From Mycobacterium sp. 236(2023) (GTDB taxonomy: Bacteria; Actinomycetota; Actinomycetes; Mycobacteriales; Mycobacteriaceae), in NCBI RefSeq assembly GCF_029623955.1, contig NZ_JARSBP010000002.1, positions 1,178,001-1,242,000 of the forward strand: 64,000 nt of DNA, in the 5' to 3' direction. Position numbers and translations under genes: made by a program. The notes under the pieces were generated by a model, which was given only the letters and a program-made list of their open reading frames with translations, was not told the DNA's origin and searched no databases. Shown one piece after another: positions 43,308 to 51,801 of the stretch. Every line of letters begins with the position of its first letter. Position 1 is the first letter of the stretch.

Positions 43308-44826
43308 CGAAGAGCTTTCGCAGCGCGGGGAGGTCGACCTTCCCGCTGGACAGCATCGGGACGTCGCCGTGCCGCAGCGAAACGACCCGGCGTGGGATCT
43401 TGTACGCGGACAACAGCGATCGCACGGCACCGGACACGGTGTCGCGGTCGATCACCGCGCCGGAGTCGGTCGCGATCGCAGCGGCCACGATCTGCCCTCG
43501 TTCGTCGTCGGGCAGGCCGAGGACGTGCACCGCGACGCTGGCGTCGATTGTCTGCAGTGCTGCGGTGACAGCCTTCTCGACCTCGGCGGGGGCGACGTTG
43601 GCGCCGGCGGTCTTGATCATCGAGCCGGCCCGACCGATGAAGTAGAACAGTCCGTCGTCGTCACGGCGCACCAGGTCTCCGGTGCGGAACCAGCCGTCGG
43701 CGTCGAAGGTCTCCTCGCGGCTGCGGCCGTAATAACCCTGCATCAAATGGGGGCCGCGCAGCAGGAGCTCGCTGTCGACGATGCGTGCCTCGAAGCCCGG
43801 TGCCAGGTAACCGTAGGAGCCACGCCGGGATTCGGGCTGGTCGGATTCGTCGCCGCTGAGCAGTACGACGCTGCCGGCCTCGGTCATGCCGAGCATGTTG
43901 TGCCGCAAAGCCGGATCCGCGGGCCTGGTCTCGGGGGCCATGATGGGGTACAGATTGCCGCGCCGCATCGAGGACAGGTCGCGGGAGGCGAAGGTCGGAT
44001 GACGGGCGAGGTGGGCGATTCCTGCCACGAAGCCGTTGGTGACAGTGGGCTTCTCGGATTCGAGGAGATCGAGTGTGATTGCGGCGTCGGTGGCGTTCGA
44101 ACAGATCAGCGTGGCACCGGCGAGGAGGGTAGCAAGAAGCCCGAACGCGAAGCCGCCGATCCAGAAGAACGGTGAGTTGCAGAACAGGCGATCGTCGTCG
44201 GTGAGCCCGCGAATCCCGTTGAGACTTCGCTGGTGTGCGATCAGCGACCCGTGGGTGTGGACGACACCTTTGGGATCACTCGTCGAGCCCGACGTGTAGA
44301 TGATCGCGAGCACGTCAGAGCCGTCGACCTGATCTTCGAGGCCTTCCAGGATCGCGGGCCCGCCACCGGCGACGGCCTCGACGTCGAAGACGATGTGGCG
44401 CAACACCGGGATCTCGGCACTGAACAGCGGACCCTCGGCAGTCGGCAGTCCGACCACTTCGCCGAGGTCGGCCACGAAGTCGTGCCCCCGGTACGCCGAC
44501 GTCGCGAGAAGGATGGCGACGTCGCTGTCGAGAAGCTGCCTGCGAAGTTCCGGGGCGGTGCTGAAGGTGGAAAAGGGGACGACGACGGCACCGATACGCG
44601 CGGCGGCCAGCGTGGCGACGGCGAACTGCGGTCCGTTGGGATACAGCAGGCCGATGTGCGTTCCCTTGCCCGCGCCGAGTTCGACGAGATGCTCGGCCAG
44701 CACCGCCGATCGGGTGTCGGCCTCGACATAGGTGAGGTGTTCGTCGTCACAGATCAGCAGGGGTTTGTCGGCGTACCGACGCTGCTCGCGCAGGACGCCG
44801 GCGATGGTGGTCGGCGCGGGGCTCAC
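43300..44826 (-). CDS. AMP-dependent acyl-CoA synthetase/ligase (second of tandem set)
   Basis: A 508-residue ANL enzyme. The first motif is altered, IIYTSGSTSDPKGVVHTHG (S-D replacing the usual T/G), but the Lys-Gly and flanking residues remain. LGMTEAGSVV, the hinge WFRTGDLVRRDDDGLFYFIGRAGSMIKTAG and the catalytic Lys in SSGKVD are intact. GTG 44826 overlaps the stop of the upstream ligase (GTGA). Three consecutive ligases of the same size but diverged sequence suggest different acyl substrates or pathway intermediates of one compound. The enzyme is soluble. Confidence 0.87.
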   Translation of the reverse strand: MSPAPTTIAGVLREQRRYADKPLLICDDEHLTYVEADTRSAVLAEHLVELGAGKGTHIGLLYPNGPQFAVATLAAARIGAVVVPFSTFSTAPELRRQLLDSDVAILLATSAYRGHDFVADLGEVVGLPTAEGPLFSAEIPVLRHIVFDVEAVAGGGPAILEGLEDQVDGSDVLAIIYTSGSTSDPKGVVHTHGSLIAHQRSLNGIRGLTDDDRLFCNSPFFWIGGFAFGLLATLLAGATLICSNATDAAITLDLLESEKPTVTNGFVAGIAHLARHPTFASRDLSSMRRGNLYPIMAPETRPADPALRHNMLGMTEAGSVVLLSGDESDQPESRRGSYGYLAPGFEARIVDSELLLRGPHLMQGYYGRSREETFDADGWFRTGDLVRRDDDGLFYFIGRAGSMIKTAGANVAPAEVEKAVTAALQTIDASVAVHVLGLPDDERGQIVAAAIATDSGAVIDRDTVSGAVRSLLSAYKIPRRVVSLRHGDVPMLSSGKVDLPALRKLFDE

Positions 44827-46268
44827 GGCGCGGGGAAATGCGACCGGACGGCGGTGAGATCGGGCTTACCAGAAGGGGTCCGGGGAATCTCGCCGGTGAT
44901 CACCACCGCTGTGGGAATCTCGTAGCGCGCCAAGCGGGTCTGGAGATACGCGAGCAGCTCCTCGGATGTGACGGTGGTGCCCGCGCGAAGCTCGACGAGG
45001 GCGACCGGCGTCTCGCCGAGCCGCTCGTCGGGCCGGCCGACCACTGCGGCGCCGGCAACGGCGGGGTGCCCCTCGATCGCGGATTTGACGTCGTCGGGCA
45101 TCACCTTGAAGCCGCCGCGGATGATCGCCTGGTCGGCGCGTCCGAGGATCCAGAGAAATCCGTCGGCGTCGATGCGCGCCACGTCGGTGGTTTGCATCCA
45201 TTCGCCGCTTTCGGCCAATTGCGCCGGGATGACCTCGAGGAGGCCTTGCCCGCCGGGCGGGACTTCGATGCGGTTGTCGTCGACGACGCGAAGGCGCGCG
45301 CCCGGGTTGGCCCGGCCAACGCTGCCACGCTTGTCGCGCCAGTGCTTCTGGTGGTCGGCCAGCGTCCAGCTCGCGACGCCGCCGCCGAATTCGGTTGCCG
45401 CATAGGATGTCAACACCGGGATGCCGAACTTCTCGGTGAACGCGTCGGCGTCTTCGGCTGACAACGGTGCCGTTCCCGACGTCACCGCGCGCACACTGTC
45501 GAGGTCGTCGCGGGTCAGGTCGGAGTGCAGCACCATGCGTAGCGCGGCGGGTACCAGCGACACCGCCTTCGGTCGGTGCTCACGCACGGCATCGGCCCAC
45601 TGCCGAAGGTCGAATTTCGGGAGCAGGACGAACGGGCGGGCCTCGGCCAGACAGAGCAACACCCGGAACACCCCGCCGACGTGGACGAGTGGAGAGTTGA
45701 CGATCGCGACGCCCCGACGAAGTTCGGTGGGGGACGGCGACTTCGACGGTTCCCGTCCCATGACGCTGCGGGCCAGCATCTCGTAGGTGAGGTCCACCCG
45801 TTTGGGGGGACCGGTGGTTCCGCTGGTGAGCATCCAGACCGCGACGCCGGGCCGGCCCGGGTGGTCGGTCGCGGCGCCGGGCGCGACGTCCGGCGGGGAA
45901 TCCAGATCGGACAGTGCGATCGTCGTCGCCGAGGTCCCGGACGCGAGCGCAGCGAGGTCGTCGGCGGTGCCGATGATGATCGGCAGACGCAACTGGTCGA
46001 TGTCTGCCCGGGTCCGGTCGTTACCGCGCGACGGGTTGATGACGACGACGGTGCCACCTGCCGACAGCACACCGAGCAATGCGGCGATGTGGACCGGGCT
46101 GTTGCGCAGCATGATTCCGGCCCGTGCGGTGCCGACGAGATCACGGATGCGCGCCGTGAGCGTGCCCACCTGGCCCCAGGTGGACCATTCGCCGCTGAAC
46201 TGGATTGCTGGGGCGGTGGGCTCGATCGCGAGCACGTCGTCGATCCGCCGCGACAGGGGATGACGCAC
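44823..46268 (-). CDS. AMP-dependent acyl-CoA synthetase/ligase, shorter (first of tandem set)
   Basis: A 481-residue ANL enzyme, shorter at the N-terminus than its two neighbours. The motif reads VWMLTSGTTGPPKRVDLTYE, with Arg in place of the Gly after Lys. SYAATEFGGG, TTDVARIDADGFLWILGRADQAIIRGG and RTPSGKPD (catalytic Lys) are present. GTG 46268 overlaps the crotonase stop by one base (TAGTG), which fixes the start despite a much longer open frame. The changed core motif means activity should be checked; it could be a ligase with unusual specificity. Confidence 0.82.
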   Translation of the reverse strand: MRHPLSRRIDDVLAIEPTAPAIQFSGEWSTWGQVGTLTARIRDLVGTARAGIMLRNSPVHIAALLGVLSAGGTVVVINPSRGNDRTRADIDQLRLPIIIGTADDLAALASGTSATTIALSDLDSPPDVAPGAATDHPGRPGVAVWMLTSGTTGPPKRVDLTYEMLARSVMGREPSKSPSPTELRRGVAIVNSPLVHVGGVFRVLLCLAEARPFVLLPKFDLRQWADAVREHRPKAVSLVPAALRMVLHSDLTRDDLDSVRAVTSGTAPLSAEDADAFTEKFGIPVLTSYAATEFGGGVASWTLADHQKHWRDKRGSVGRANPGARLRVVDDNRIEVPPGGQGLLEVIPAQLAESGEWMQTTDVARIDADGFLWILGRADQAIIRGGFKVMPDDVKSAIEGHPAVAGAAVVGRPDERLGETPVALVELRAGTTVTSEELLAYLQTRLARYEIPTAVVITGEIPRTPSGKPDLTAVRSHFPAP

Positions 46269-47050
46269 TAGCGGACCCGCGGCTTCGATTTCGGGATGGG
46301 ACGCTTCGCCAGCTCGGCTTTGGCGATCGGGTTCCCGAGGCGGGTGTAGATCAGGCCCTGGTCCATCGCTGTCCGGTACGGCTTGTCGAGCGATTCCCAG
46401 ATCGCCTTGACCGTGCCCTGTGTGGCGGTCGGTGGTTTGGCGGCGATGGTGGCGGCGATCTCCTGTGCGCGGTCCCAGAGTTGGCCCTCGGCAACCACTT
46501 CGGTGACCAACCCGATCCGCAGCGCGGTCTGCGCTCCGACACGTTCGTCGTTGCCCATCAACGCCATCCGGAGTGTGTCGCCGAGACCGACGCGTCGCAT
46601 GAGCCCGACGGGTTCCAGTGCGGAGACCAGTCCGGCGCTGACATGGGAGTCGAAGAAGGTCGCGCCGTCGGAGCAGATGACGACGTCGGCCTCGTTGACG
46701 AAGTACAGCGCCCCGGCGGTGCACATGCCCTGGACGGCGCACACCACCGGCTTCCACATCTTCTGCCATTTCGGACTCAGAAGTTCACCCGGATCCTCGT
46801 GGTTCCAGACGATCTCGGGCTGCCCGTAACTGGATTTCACATCGAGGCCGGCGCTGAAGGCTCGCTCGCCTGCCGCGCGCAGCACGACAGCGTTGATCTC
46901 CTCGTCGGACTTGATCGTGTGCCAGACGTCGCGCATCTCCTCGCACATGGTCCGGTTGAACGAGTTCAACGCCTCGGGCCGGTTCAGCGTGACGGTCGCG
47001 ACGCGACTGTCGTGGTCGAGGTCGAGAAGGATGGTGTCGAACTGCGTCAT
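46268..47050 (-). CDS. Crotonase (enoyl-CoA hydratase/isomerase) family protein
   Basis: A 260-residue crotonase. The CoA-binding turns ATVTLNRPEALNSF and AFSAGLDVK, and the oxyanion Gly segment MCTAGALYFV, are recognisable. The region that normally holds the first catalytic Glu reads GATFFDSHVSAGLVSALEPVG: no Glu, but D-x-H. The next gene shares this FFD-x-H-V-S block, so the two form a special subgroup. ATG 47050 overlaps the preceding stop (ATGA), which settles the start over TTG 47062. The reaction is uncertain: hydration, isomerisation or thioester hydrolysis. Confidence 0.82.
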   Translation of the reverse strand: MTQFDTILLDLDHDSRVATVTLNRPEALNSFNRTMCEEMRDVWHTIKSDEEINAVVLRAAGERAFSAGLDVKSSYGQPEIVWNHEDPGELLSPKWQKMWKPVVCAVQGMCTAGALYFVNEADVVICSDGATFFDSHVSAGLVSALEPVGLMRRVGLGDTLRMALMGNDERVGAQTALRIGLVTEVVAEGQLWDRAQEIAATIAAKPPTATQGTVKAIWESLDKPYRTAMDQGLIYTRLGNPIAKAELAKRPIPKSKPRVR

Positions 47051-47859
47051 CGGCACTGCCAATTGGGTGTGCGCTTCTCGACGAAGGCCAGCGGCCCTTC
47101 CTGGGCGTCTTCGGTGCGGACCACCCGCTCGCGGAACGTCTCGGCGAGGATCTCGCCCTCCAGGAGAGGCAGGTCGAGTGTCTTGTGGATGGCCAGCCGG
47201 GTGCCGCGAACTGCCAGCGGCGCGTTGGAGTTCACGATGTCAGCGATCTCGTGGGCGCGCTCGAGCAGCTTGTCGTGTTCGACGACCTCGGTGATCATGC
47301 CGAGTTCGTAGGCGCGTTCCGCTGACATCCGTTCGTGCTTGCCCATCAACGCCATTCGCAGGGCCACAGATCGTGGCAGCGCGCGGGCCAGCCGCACCAT
47401 CTCACGCGCGGCGACCAGTCCGATGCTCACATGGGGGTCGAAGAAGGTGGCTTTGTCGGAGGCGATGACGATGTCACCGGTGGTGACCCAGTCCAGGCCG
47501 GCCCCGCAGCAGATCCCGTTGATCGCGGCGAGAACAGGTTTGGCCATCCGGCGGAACGGGGGAGTGCCTTCCTGCGGCGCCTCCCACTGGTCGTAGGTGG
47601 ACAGGTAGGGACGCTCGTAGATCACCTTGCCGTCCTCGGGGATCTCCTTGACGTCGGCGCCGGTGCAGAACGCCCGGCCCGTCCCGGTGACGATCATCAG
47701 CCAGATGTTGTCGTCGCCCTCGGCTTCGTCGTAGGCGGCGCGTAGTTCGGTCACCATGTGGGGCGACAGCGCGTTGAGAGCCTCGGGCCGATTGAGTGTG
47801 ATGGTGGCCTTGTGGCCGTCGACGTCGTAGGAGATGGTGTCGTAGCTGGAGGGACTCAC
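47047..47859 (-). CDS. Crotonase (enoyl-CoA hydratase/isomerase) family protein
   Basis: A 270-residue crotonase with ATITLNRPEALNALS, RAFCTGADVKEIP, ICCGAGLDWVTTGDIVIAS and the block KATFFDPHVSIGLVAAREMVRL, again Asp-Pro-His in place of the catalytic Glu. The end FVEKRTPNWQ is a common crotonase C-terminus. GTG 47859 has GAAGG upstream. It is second gene of the leftward operon and probably arose by duplication together with the downstream copy. The two may form a hetero-oligomer or act on related enoyl-CoAs. Confidence 0.84.
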   Translation of the reverse strand: MSPSSYDTISYDVDGHKATITLNRPEALNALSPHMVTELRAAYDEAEGDDNIWLMIVTGTGRAFCTGADVKEIPEDGKVIYERPYLSTYDQWEAPQEGTPPFRRMAKPVLAAINGICCGAGLDWVTTGDIVIASDKATFFDPHVSIGLVAAREMVRLARALPRSVALRMALMGKHERMSAERAYELGMITEVVEHDKLLERAHEIADIVNSNAPLAVRGTRLAIHKTLDLPLLEGEILAETFRERVVRTEDAQEGPLAFVEKRTPNWQCR

Positions 47860-47873
47860 GGGCCTTCTTTCGT

Positions 47874-48728
47874 CTATCGACCCTGGAAATCCGGCCCGCG
47901 ACGAGCACGGAACGCGGCCAGGCCTTCTTTGAAATCAGCTGTTCTGCAAGACAGTTCGAGGCTGGACAACTCGTGGTCCATCGAGTCGGACAGCGTGGCG
48001 TGCAAGCCGAAGTTGATGGCGCGTTTGGCCAATCCGATCGCGACGGTGGGGCCCGACGCGAGGCGCTTCAGCAGATCGTCTGCGGCAGCGGCGATCTGGT
48101 CGCGCGGTACCGCATCGTAGATGAGACCCCAGTCGGCGGCGTCATCTCCGGTGATCTTCTCGCCGAGCAGCAACATCCGTTTGGCTCTGGTGACGCCGGC
48201 GAGTCTGGGGAGGAGCCATGTCGCACCTGAATCGGGGCTGAACCCGCGGTCGATGAACGGCTCCCACAGGTTGGCGTCGGTGGCAGCCACGGTGAAGTCG
48301 GCGGCGAGCGCCAGATTGCATCCGAGTCCGACCGCCCACCCCTGCACGCTGCACACCACGGGAAGTTGGATGGTTGCGACGAGCTCGATGACGCGGTTGG
48401 CGGTGTGCGGGATGCGCCGCGTGAGATTGCCCGGCCGGGGCTTGCGATCGCCGCTGTTCGTGGCGACCCAGTCGGCGCCGGCGCAGAAGTCGTCGCCCGC
48501 TCCCGCGAGGTGGATGGCCCGCAGCGAGTCGTCGGTGGCGGCTTCGGTGAGGACCTTCACGAGGTCGTCGACCATCGTGTGGCTCAACGAGTTTCGCCGG
48601 TCTGGCCGGTCGAGGGTGATGCGCAGGATGCCCTGGTCTGTGGACAGTCGCACCGCGCCTGCGTCCGCATCGTCGCGCACCGGGGAACCGTCCTCTCGGA
48701 TCAGGAACATCGCTTTACAGATAGCCAT
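47874..48728 (-). CDS. Enoyl-CoA hydratase/isomerase family protein
   Basis: A 284-residue (or 278 from ATG 48710) crotonase. Blocks are LRITLDRPDRRNSLSHTMVDDLVKVL, DDFCAGADWVATNSG, QGWAVGLGCNLALAADFTVAATDANLWEPFIDRGFSPDSGATWLLPRLAG, with a Glu in WEPF and Asp in PDSG in the catalytic zone, and FRARRGPDFQGR at the end. It heads the six-gene leftward operon (three crotonases, three ligases). The 61-base gap to the divergent GntR gene contains a GntR-type half-palindrome, so expression is probably under that regulator. Confidence 0.86.
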   Translation of the reverse strand: MAICKAMFLIREDGSPVRDDADAGAVRLSTDQGILRITLDRPDRRNSLSHTMVDDLVKVLTEAATDDSLRAIHLAGAGDDFCAGADWVATNSGDRKPRPGNLTRRIPHTANRVIELVATIQLPVVCSVQGWAVGLGCNLALAADFTVAATDANLWEPFIDRGFSPDSGATWLLPRLAGVTRAKRMLLLGEKITGDDAADWGLIYDAVPRDQIAAAADDLLKRLASGPTVAIGLAKRAINFGLHATLSDSMDHELSSLELSCRTADFKEGLAAFRARRGPDFQGR

Positions 48729-48732
48729 ACAG

Positions 48733-48744
48733 TTGGTACTACGA
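48733..48744. promoter_or_regulatory. GntR (FadR-type) operator-like site
   Basis: TTGGTACTACGA fits the FadR-subfamily consensus T-x-G-T-N3-A-C-x-A around GT-ACT-AC. It lies between the divergent crotonase operon (start 48728) and the GntR gene (start 48790). TGTACA (48754-48759) nearby may be a second half-site. Confidence 0.5.
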
Positions 48745-48789
48745 TTACTATCCTGTACAAGTTAGCAAGGAAAGGCCAGCGGCGGAACA

Positions 48790-49578
48790 GTGTCGTCTCA
48801 ACTGCCAGGACCACGAATTCGTCAGCCCCGGGTTGCCGAACTCGTGGCGTCTCGGCTGCGCGACGACATCCTCACGGGCCGGCTCAAGGAAGGCGACGTG
48901 CTGCCGTCGCAGGAGTCGCTGTTCGCCGAGTTCGGCGTCAGCCCGCCCGCGGTGCGTGAGGCGATCCACATCCTCGAGTCCGACGGCCTCATCTCGGTGC
49001 GGCGCGGCAATGTCGGGGGCGCGGTGGTACACCTTCCCTCGGCCGAGCGCACGGCGCAGATGATCGGCATGGTCCTGCAGACCCGGTCGGCCACCCCCGG
49101 TGACGTCAGCGAGGCGCTGCTGCACCTCGAACCCGTGTGCGCAGGTATGTGCGCTGCCCGCGACGACCGTGCGGCCGAAGTCGTTCCGTACCTGCGTGCG
49201 GCGATCGACGCGCAGATCGAGGACTTCGGCACCCCGGCGCGCTACGTACCGAACGCCCGCAAGTTCCACGAGGCGATCGTGTCGCGGTGCGGAAACGAGC
49301 CGATGATCCTTCTGATCGGGTCGCTGGAGGTCATCTGGTCGGCCCACGAGTCGTCGGTGTGGAGCGACGAGTACCACCCGAGCGATCCGATGGAGCCCAA
49401 GACGATGCGCGCGGCACTGCGCGATCACGAGAAGCTGATCGACGCGATCGCCGACGGCAACTCCGCCCGCGCGGTCCGTCTGGCCCAGGACCATCTGGCC
49501 GCCGCGCGTCGCAACACGCTCGCTGTCGGGGCCGACGGAGAAACCAAATTCATTCAAGCCAAACTGATCTCACCGTGA
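48790..49578 (+). CDS. GntR-family regulator (FadR subfamily, FCD domain)
   Basis: A 262-residue regulator. The HTH domain is RVAELVASRLRDDILTGRLKEGDVLPSQESLFAEFGVSPPAVREAIHILESDGLISVRRG. The FCD domain has the metal/ligand residues in RKFHEAIVSRCGN, LRDHEKLIDAI and AQDHLAAA. It most likely senses an acyl-CoA or acid of the pathway and represses the divergent crotonase-ligase operon and the crotonase that follows 11 bases after its own stop. The start is GTG 48790; AAGGAAAGG lies upstream at somewhat long spacing. Confidence 0.88.
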   Translation: MSSQLPGPRIRQPRVAELVASRLRDDILTGRLKEGDVLPSQESLFAEFGVSPPAVREAIHILESDGLISVRRGNVGGAVVHLPSAERTAQMIGMVLQTRSATPGDVSEALLHLEPVCAGMCAARDDRAAEVVPYLRAAIDAQIEDFGTPARYVPNARKFHEAIVSRCGNEPMILLIGSLEVIWSAHESSVWSDEYHPSDPMEPKTMRAALRDHEKLIDAIADGNSARAVRLAQDHLAAARRNTLAVGADGETKFIQAKLISP

Positions 49579-49589
49579 AAGGCTCAGCC

Positions 49590-50465
49590 ATGACGACGAC
49601 CGAAGACGACCGTGTGCTGTTCGATGTCGACCGCGACTCGCGCATCGCCACGATCACGCTGAACAATCCCAAGCAGCGCAACTCCTACGACGCGTCGATG
49701 CGCAATCTGCTCGGCCGCTACCTCGACGAGGTCGCCGAGGACGACGACATCACCGTGGTGCTGCTCCGTGGTGCCGAGGGTGTCTTCAGCACGGGTGCGG
49801 ACATGAACAACGCGTACGGCTGGTACGGCCCCGGTCGGGAACCCGAGAAGAAGAGCAGGCCGTCCCAGCGGCGCCGCCTGACCGTCGACCGCAAGTCGTT
49901 CGGCTTCTATCACAATCTGATGGGCTTCCCGAAGGTCACCGTCGGTGAGATCAGTGGTTACGCGCTCGGCGGCGGTTTCGAGATGGCGTTGATGACCGAC
50001 ATCTCCGTCATCGCCCGCGATACCCGCATCGGGATGCCTGCCACGCGCTTCCTCGGGCCCGCACTGGGGAGTCTGCACATGTTCTTCCACCGGCTCGGCC
50101 CCGTGCTGGCCCGGCGCATGCTGCTCACCGGGGACATCATCCGGGCGGCGGAGTTCGAGCATCTCGGCGTCTTCACCGAGACCTGCGAGCCGGAGAAGGT
50201 CACGGCCCGCGCGCGGTACTGGGCGGAGAAGGCCGCCAAGATGCCCGCCGACGGCGTGGTCATCGCCAAGGAGGCGTTCCGCCTCGTCGAGCAGAGTCAG
50301 GCCTACCAGGGTGAAGAGGTCGCGAGCTATCTGTTCCATGCCTACGGCACGAACCTGCAGTTCGCCGACGGCGAGTTCAACTTCGTCAAGACCCGCGCGC
50401 AGCACGGCACCAAGGAGGCATTCCGCCTGCGTGACGAGCATTTCTTCGTCCCAGAACCCGAGTGA
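49590..50465 (+). CDS. Enoyl-CoA hydratase/isomerase family protein
   Basis: A 291-residue crotonase with ATITLNNPKQRNSYDASM, GVFSTGADMNNAYGWYG, a basic insertion EKKSRPSQRRRLTVDRK, then GYALGGGFEMALMTDISVIARDTRIGMPATRFLGPALGSLHMFFHRLG. The first catalytic Glu position is Pro-Ala-Thr-Arg, so classical hydration is doubtful; isomerase or other activity is possible. It forms an operon with the GntR gene (11-base gap). The C-terminal REHF-like end (RLRDEHFFVPEPE) is unusual. A thiolase follows after 78 bases with its own inverted repeat. Confidence 0.84.
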   Translation: MTTTEDDRVLFDVDRDSRIATITLNNPKQRNSYDASMRNLLGRYLDEVAEDDDITVVLLRGAEGVFSTGADMNNAYGWYGPGREPEKKSRPSQRRRLTVDRKSFGFYHNLMGFPKVTVGEISGYALGGGFEMALMTDISVIARDTRIGMPATRFLGPALGSLHMFFHRLGPVLARRMLLTGDIIRAAEFEHLGVFTETCEPEKVTARARYWAEKAAKMPADGVVIAKEAFRLVEQSQAYQGEEVASYLFHAYGTNLQFADGEFNFVKTRAQHGTKEAFRLRDEHFFVPEPE

Positions 50466-50498
50466 CTCGGGTCACCTACTTTCAGCACTACATTCTCT

Positions 50499-50512
50499 GT
50501 TACTTTTGTAAC
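50499..50512. promoter_or_regulatory. Inverted repeat before the thiolase gene, candidate TetR operator
   Basis: GTTAC-TTTT-GTAAC is a perfect repeat (5-base arms, 4-base spacer), 31 bases before ATG 50544. Its TTAC/GTAA halves recur in imperfect form at 52703-52723, in front of the nearby TetR gene, so that regulator may act here too. Confidence 0.5.
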
Positions 50513-50543
50513 GTCCGTCTGTCACGAAACCGAGGTCAAGAGC

Positions 50544-51719
50544 ATGCCCACACCCGTCATCGTCGGAGCAGCCAGGACGGCCATCGGCCGCTCGTTCAAG
50601 GGGACCCTGGTCAACACGCCGCCCGAGACCCTGATCACCACGGTGCTCCCGGAGATCGTCCGCCGCTCCGGCGTGGATCCGGCCGACATCGACGACATCA
50701 TCTTCGCCGAATCGCATTACGGCGGCGGCGATCTGGCGCGCTACGCCGCCGACGCCACTGGTCTCAAGCACGTGCCCGGCCAGTCGGTCAACCGGCACTG
50801 CGCGGGCAGCCTCACGGCGATCGGCAATGCCTCGGCGCAGATCGGCTCCGGCATGGAGCGTGTGCTGATCGCAGGCGGCGTGCAGTCGCTGTCGATGACG
50901 CCCCTGGTCAACTGGCGTATCCCCGGCCCCGAGCTGAAGTTCGAAGAGCGCTGGATGCCCCCCACGCACGTCGAGACCCCGGACGCGCCCACCAAGGACA
51001 TGTCGATCACCGTGGGCTGGAACACCGCTCAGGCTGCCGGCATCACGCGCCAGGACATGGACGAATGGGCCGCCCGCTCGCACCATCGTGCGATCGCCGC
51101 GATCGACGCGGGCAAGTTCCTCGACGAGATCGTTCCGCTCAAGGTCACCCAGTTCGACGGCTCGGTCATCGACTTCAGCGTCGACGAGCAACCGCGTCGT
51201 GACACCTCGGTCGAGAAGCTCGCGGGCCTGAAGGTGCTGCATCCGGAGATCGAGGGCTTCTCGATCACCGCGGGCAATGCCAGCGGCACCAACGACGCGG
51301 CTGCAGGCGTGGCCCTGGCCGACGCCGACTACGCCGCTGCCAACGGGCTCAACGTCATGGCCAAGGTTCGTGCCTGGGGCGCCGTCGGCGTCGATCCCCG
51401 CGACACCGGTCTGGGCGGCGTCAAGGTCGTCGGCAAGGTGCTCGACCGCGCCGGTCTCAAGCCGTCCGATGTGGCGCTGTGGGAGATCAACGAGGCGTTC
51501 GCCTCCGTGCCGATCGCCGCAGTTCGCGAGTACGGCATCGACGAGGAACTGGTCAACTTCTCCGGCAGCGGCTGCAGCCTCGGGCACCCGATCGCGGCGT
51601 CCGGCGCGCGCATGATCACCACGCTGGTCTACGAACTGCAGCGTCGTGGCGGCGGCATCGGTGTCGCCGCGATGTGCGCCGGCGGCGGCCAGGGTGGCGG
51701 CGTCGTCATCGAGGTGTAG
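50544..51719 (+). CDS. Acetyl-CoA acetyltransferase (thiolase)
   Basis: A 391-residue thiolase. The acyl-accepting Cys86 is in SVNRHCAGSLTA, shifted slightly from the usual C-G-S-G. N-E-A-F-A, SLGHPIAASGAR (His) and AMCAGGGQGGG (second Cys) complete the site. It cleaves or forms 3-ketoacyl-CoA. Unlike most genes here it stands alone: a promoter zone with an inverted repeat is in front, and a long hairpin terminator (51731-51791) separates it from the convergent TetR gene. Confidence 0.91.
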   Translation: MPTPVIVGAARTAIGRSFKGTLVNTPPETLITTVLPEIVRRSGVDPADIDDIIFAESHYGGGDLARYAADATGLKHVPGQSVNRHCAGSLTAIGNASAQIGSGMERVLIAGGVQSLSMTPLVNWRIPGPELKFEERWMPPTHVETPDAPTKDMSITVGWNTAQAAGITRQDMDEWAARSHHRAIAAIDAGKFLDEIVPLKVTQFDGSVIDFSVDEQPRRDTSVEKLAGLKVLHPEIEGFSITAGNASGTNDAAAGVALADADYAAANGLNVMAKVRAWGAVGVDPRDTGLGGVKVVGKVLDRAGLKPSDVALWEINEAFASVPIAAVREYGIDEELVNFSGSGCSLGHPIAASGARMITTLVYELQRRGGGIGVAAMCAGGGQGGGVVIEV

Positions 51720-51730
51720 GACCCACGATC

Positions 51731-51791
51731 GCCGGAATTGCATTCCAGCAGGCACAGTGCGAGAGGCACTCTGCCGGAATGCAGTTTCGGC
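51731..51791. terminator. Long hairpin between convergent thiolase and TetR genes
   Basis: The arms pair from G51731-C91 inward over about 20 positions with one mismatch and a few G-U pairs, then a 4-base bulge, then AGTGC-GAGAG-GCACT at the tip. It lies between two convergent stop codons, so a bidirectional terminator is likely, although no clear T-run follows. Confidence 0.65.
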
Positions 51792-51801
51792 GTAACGGGT
51801 T

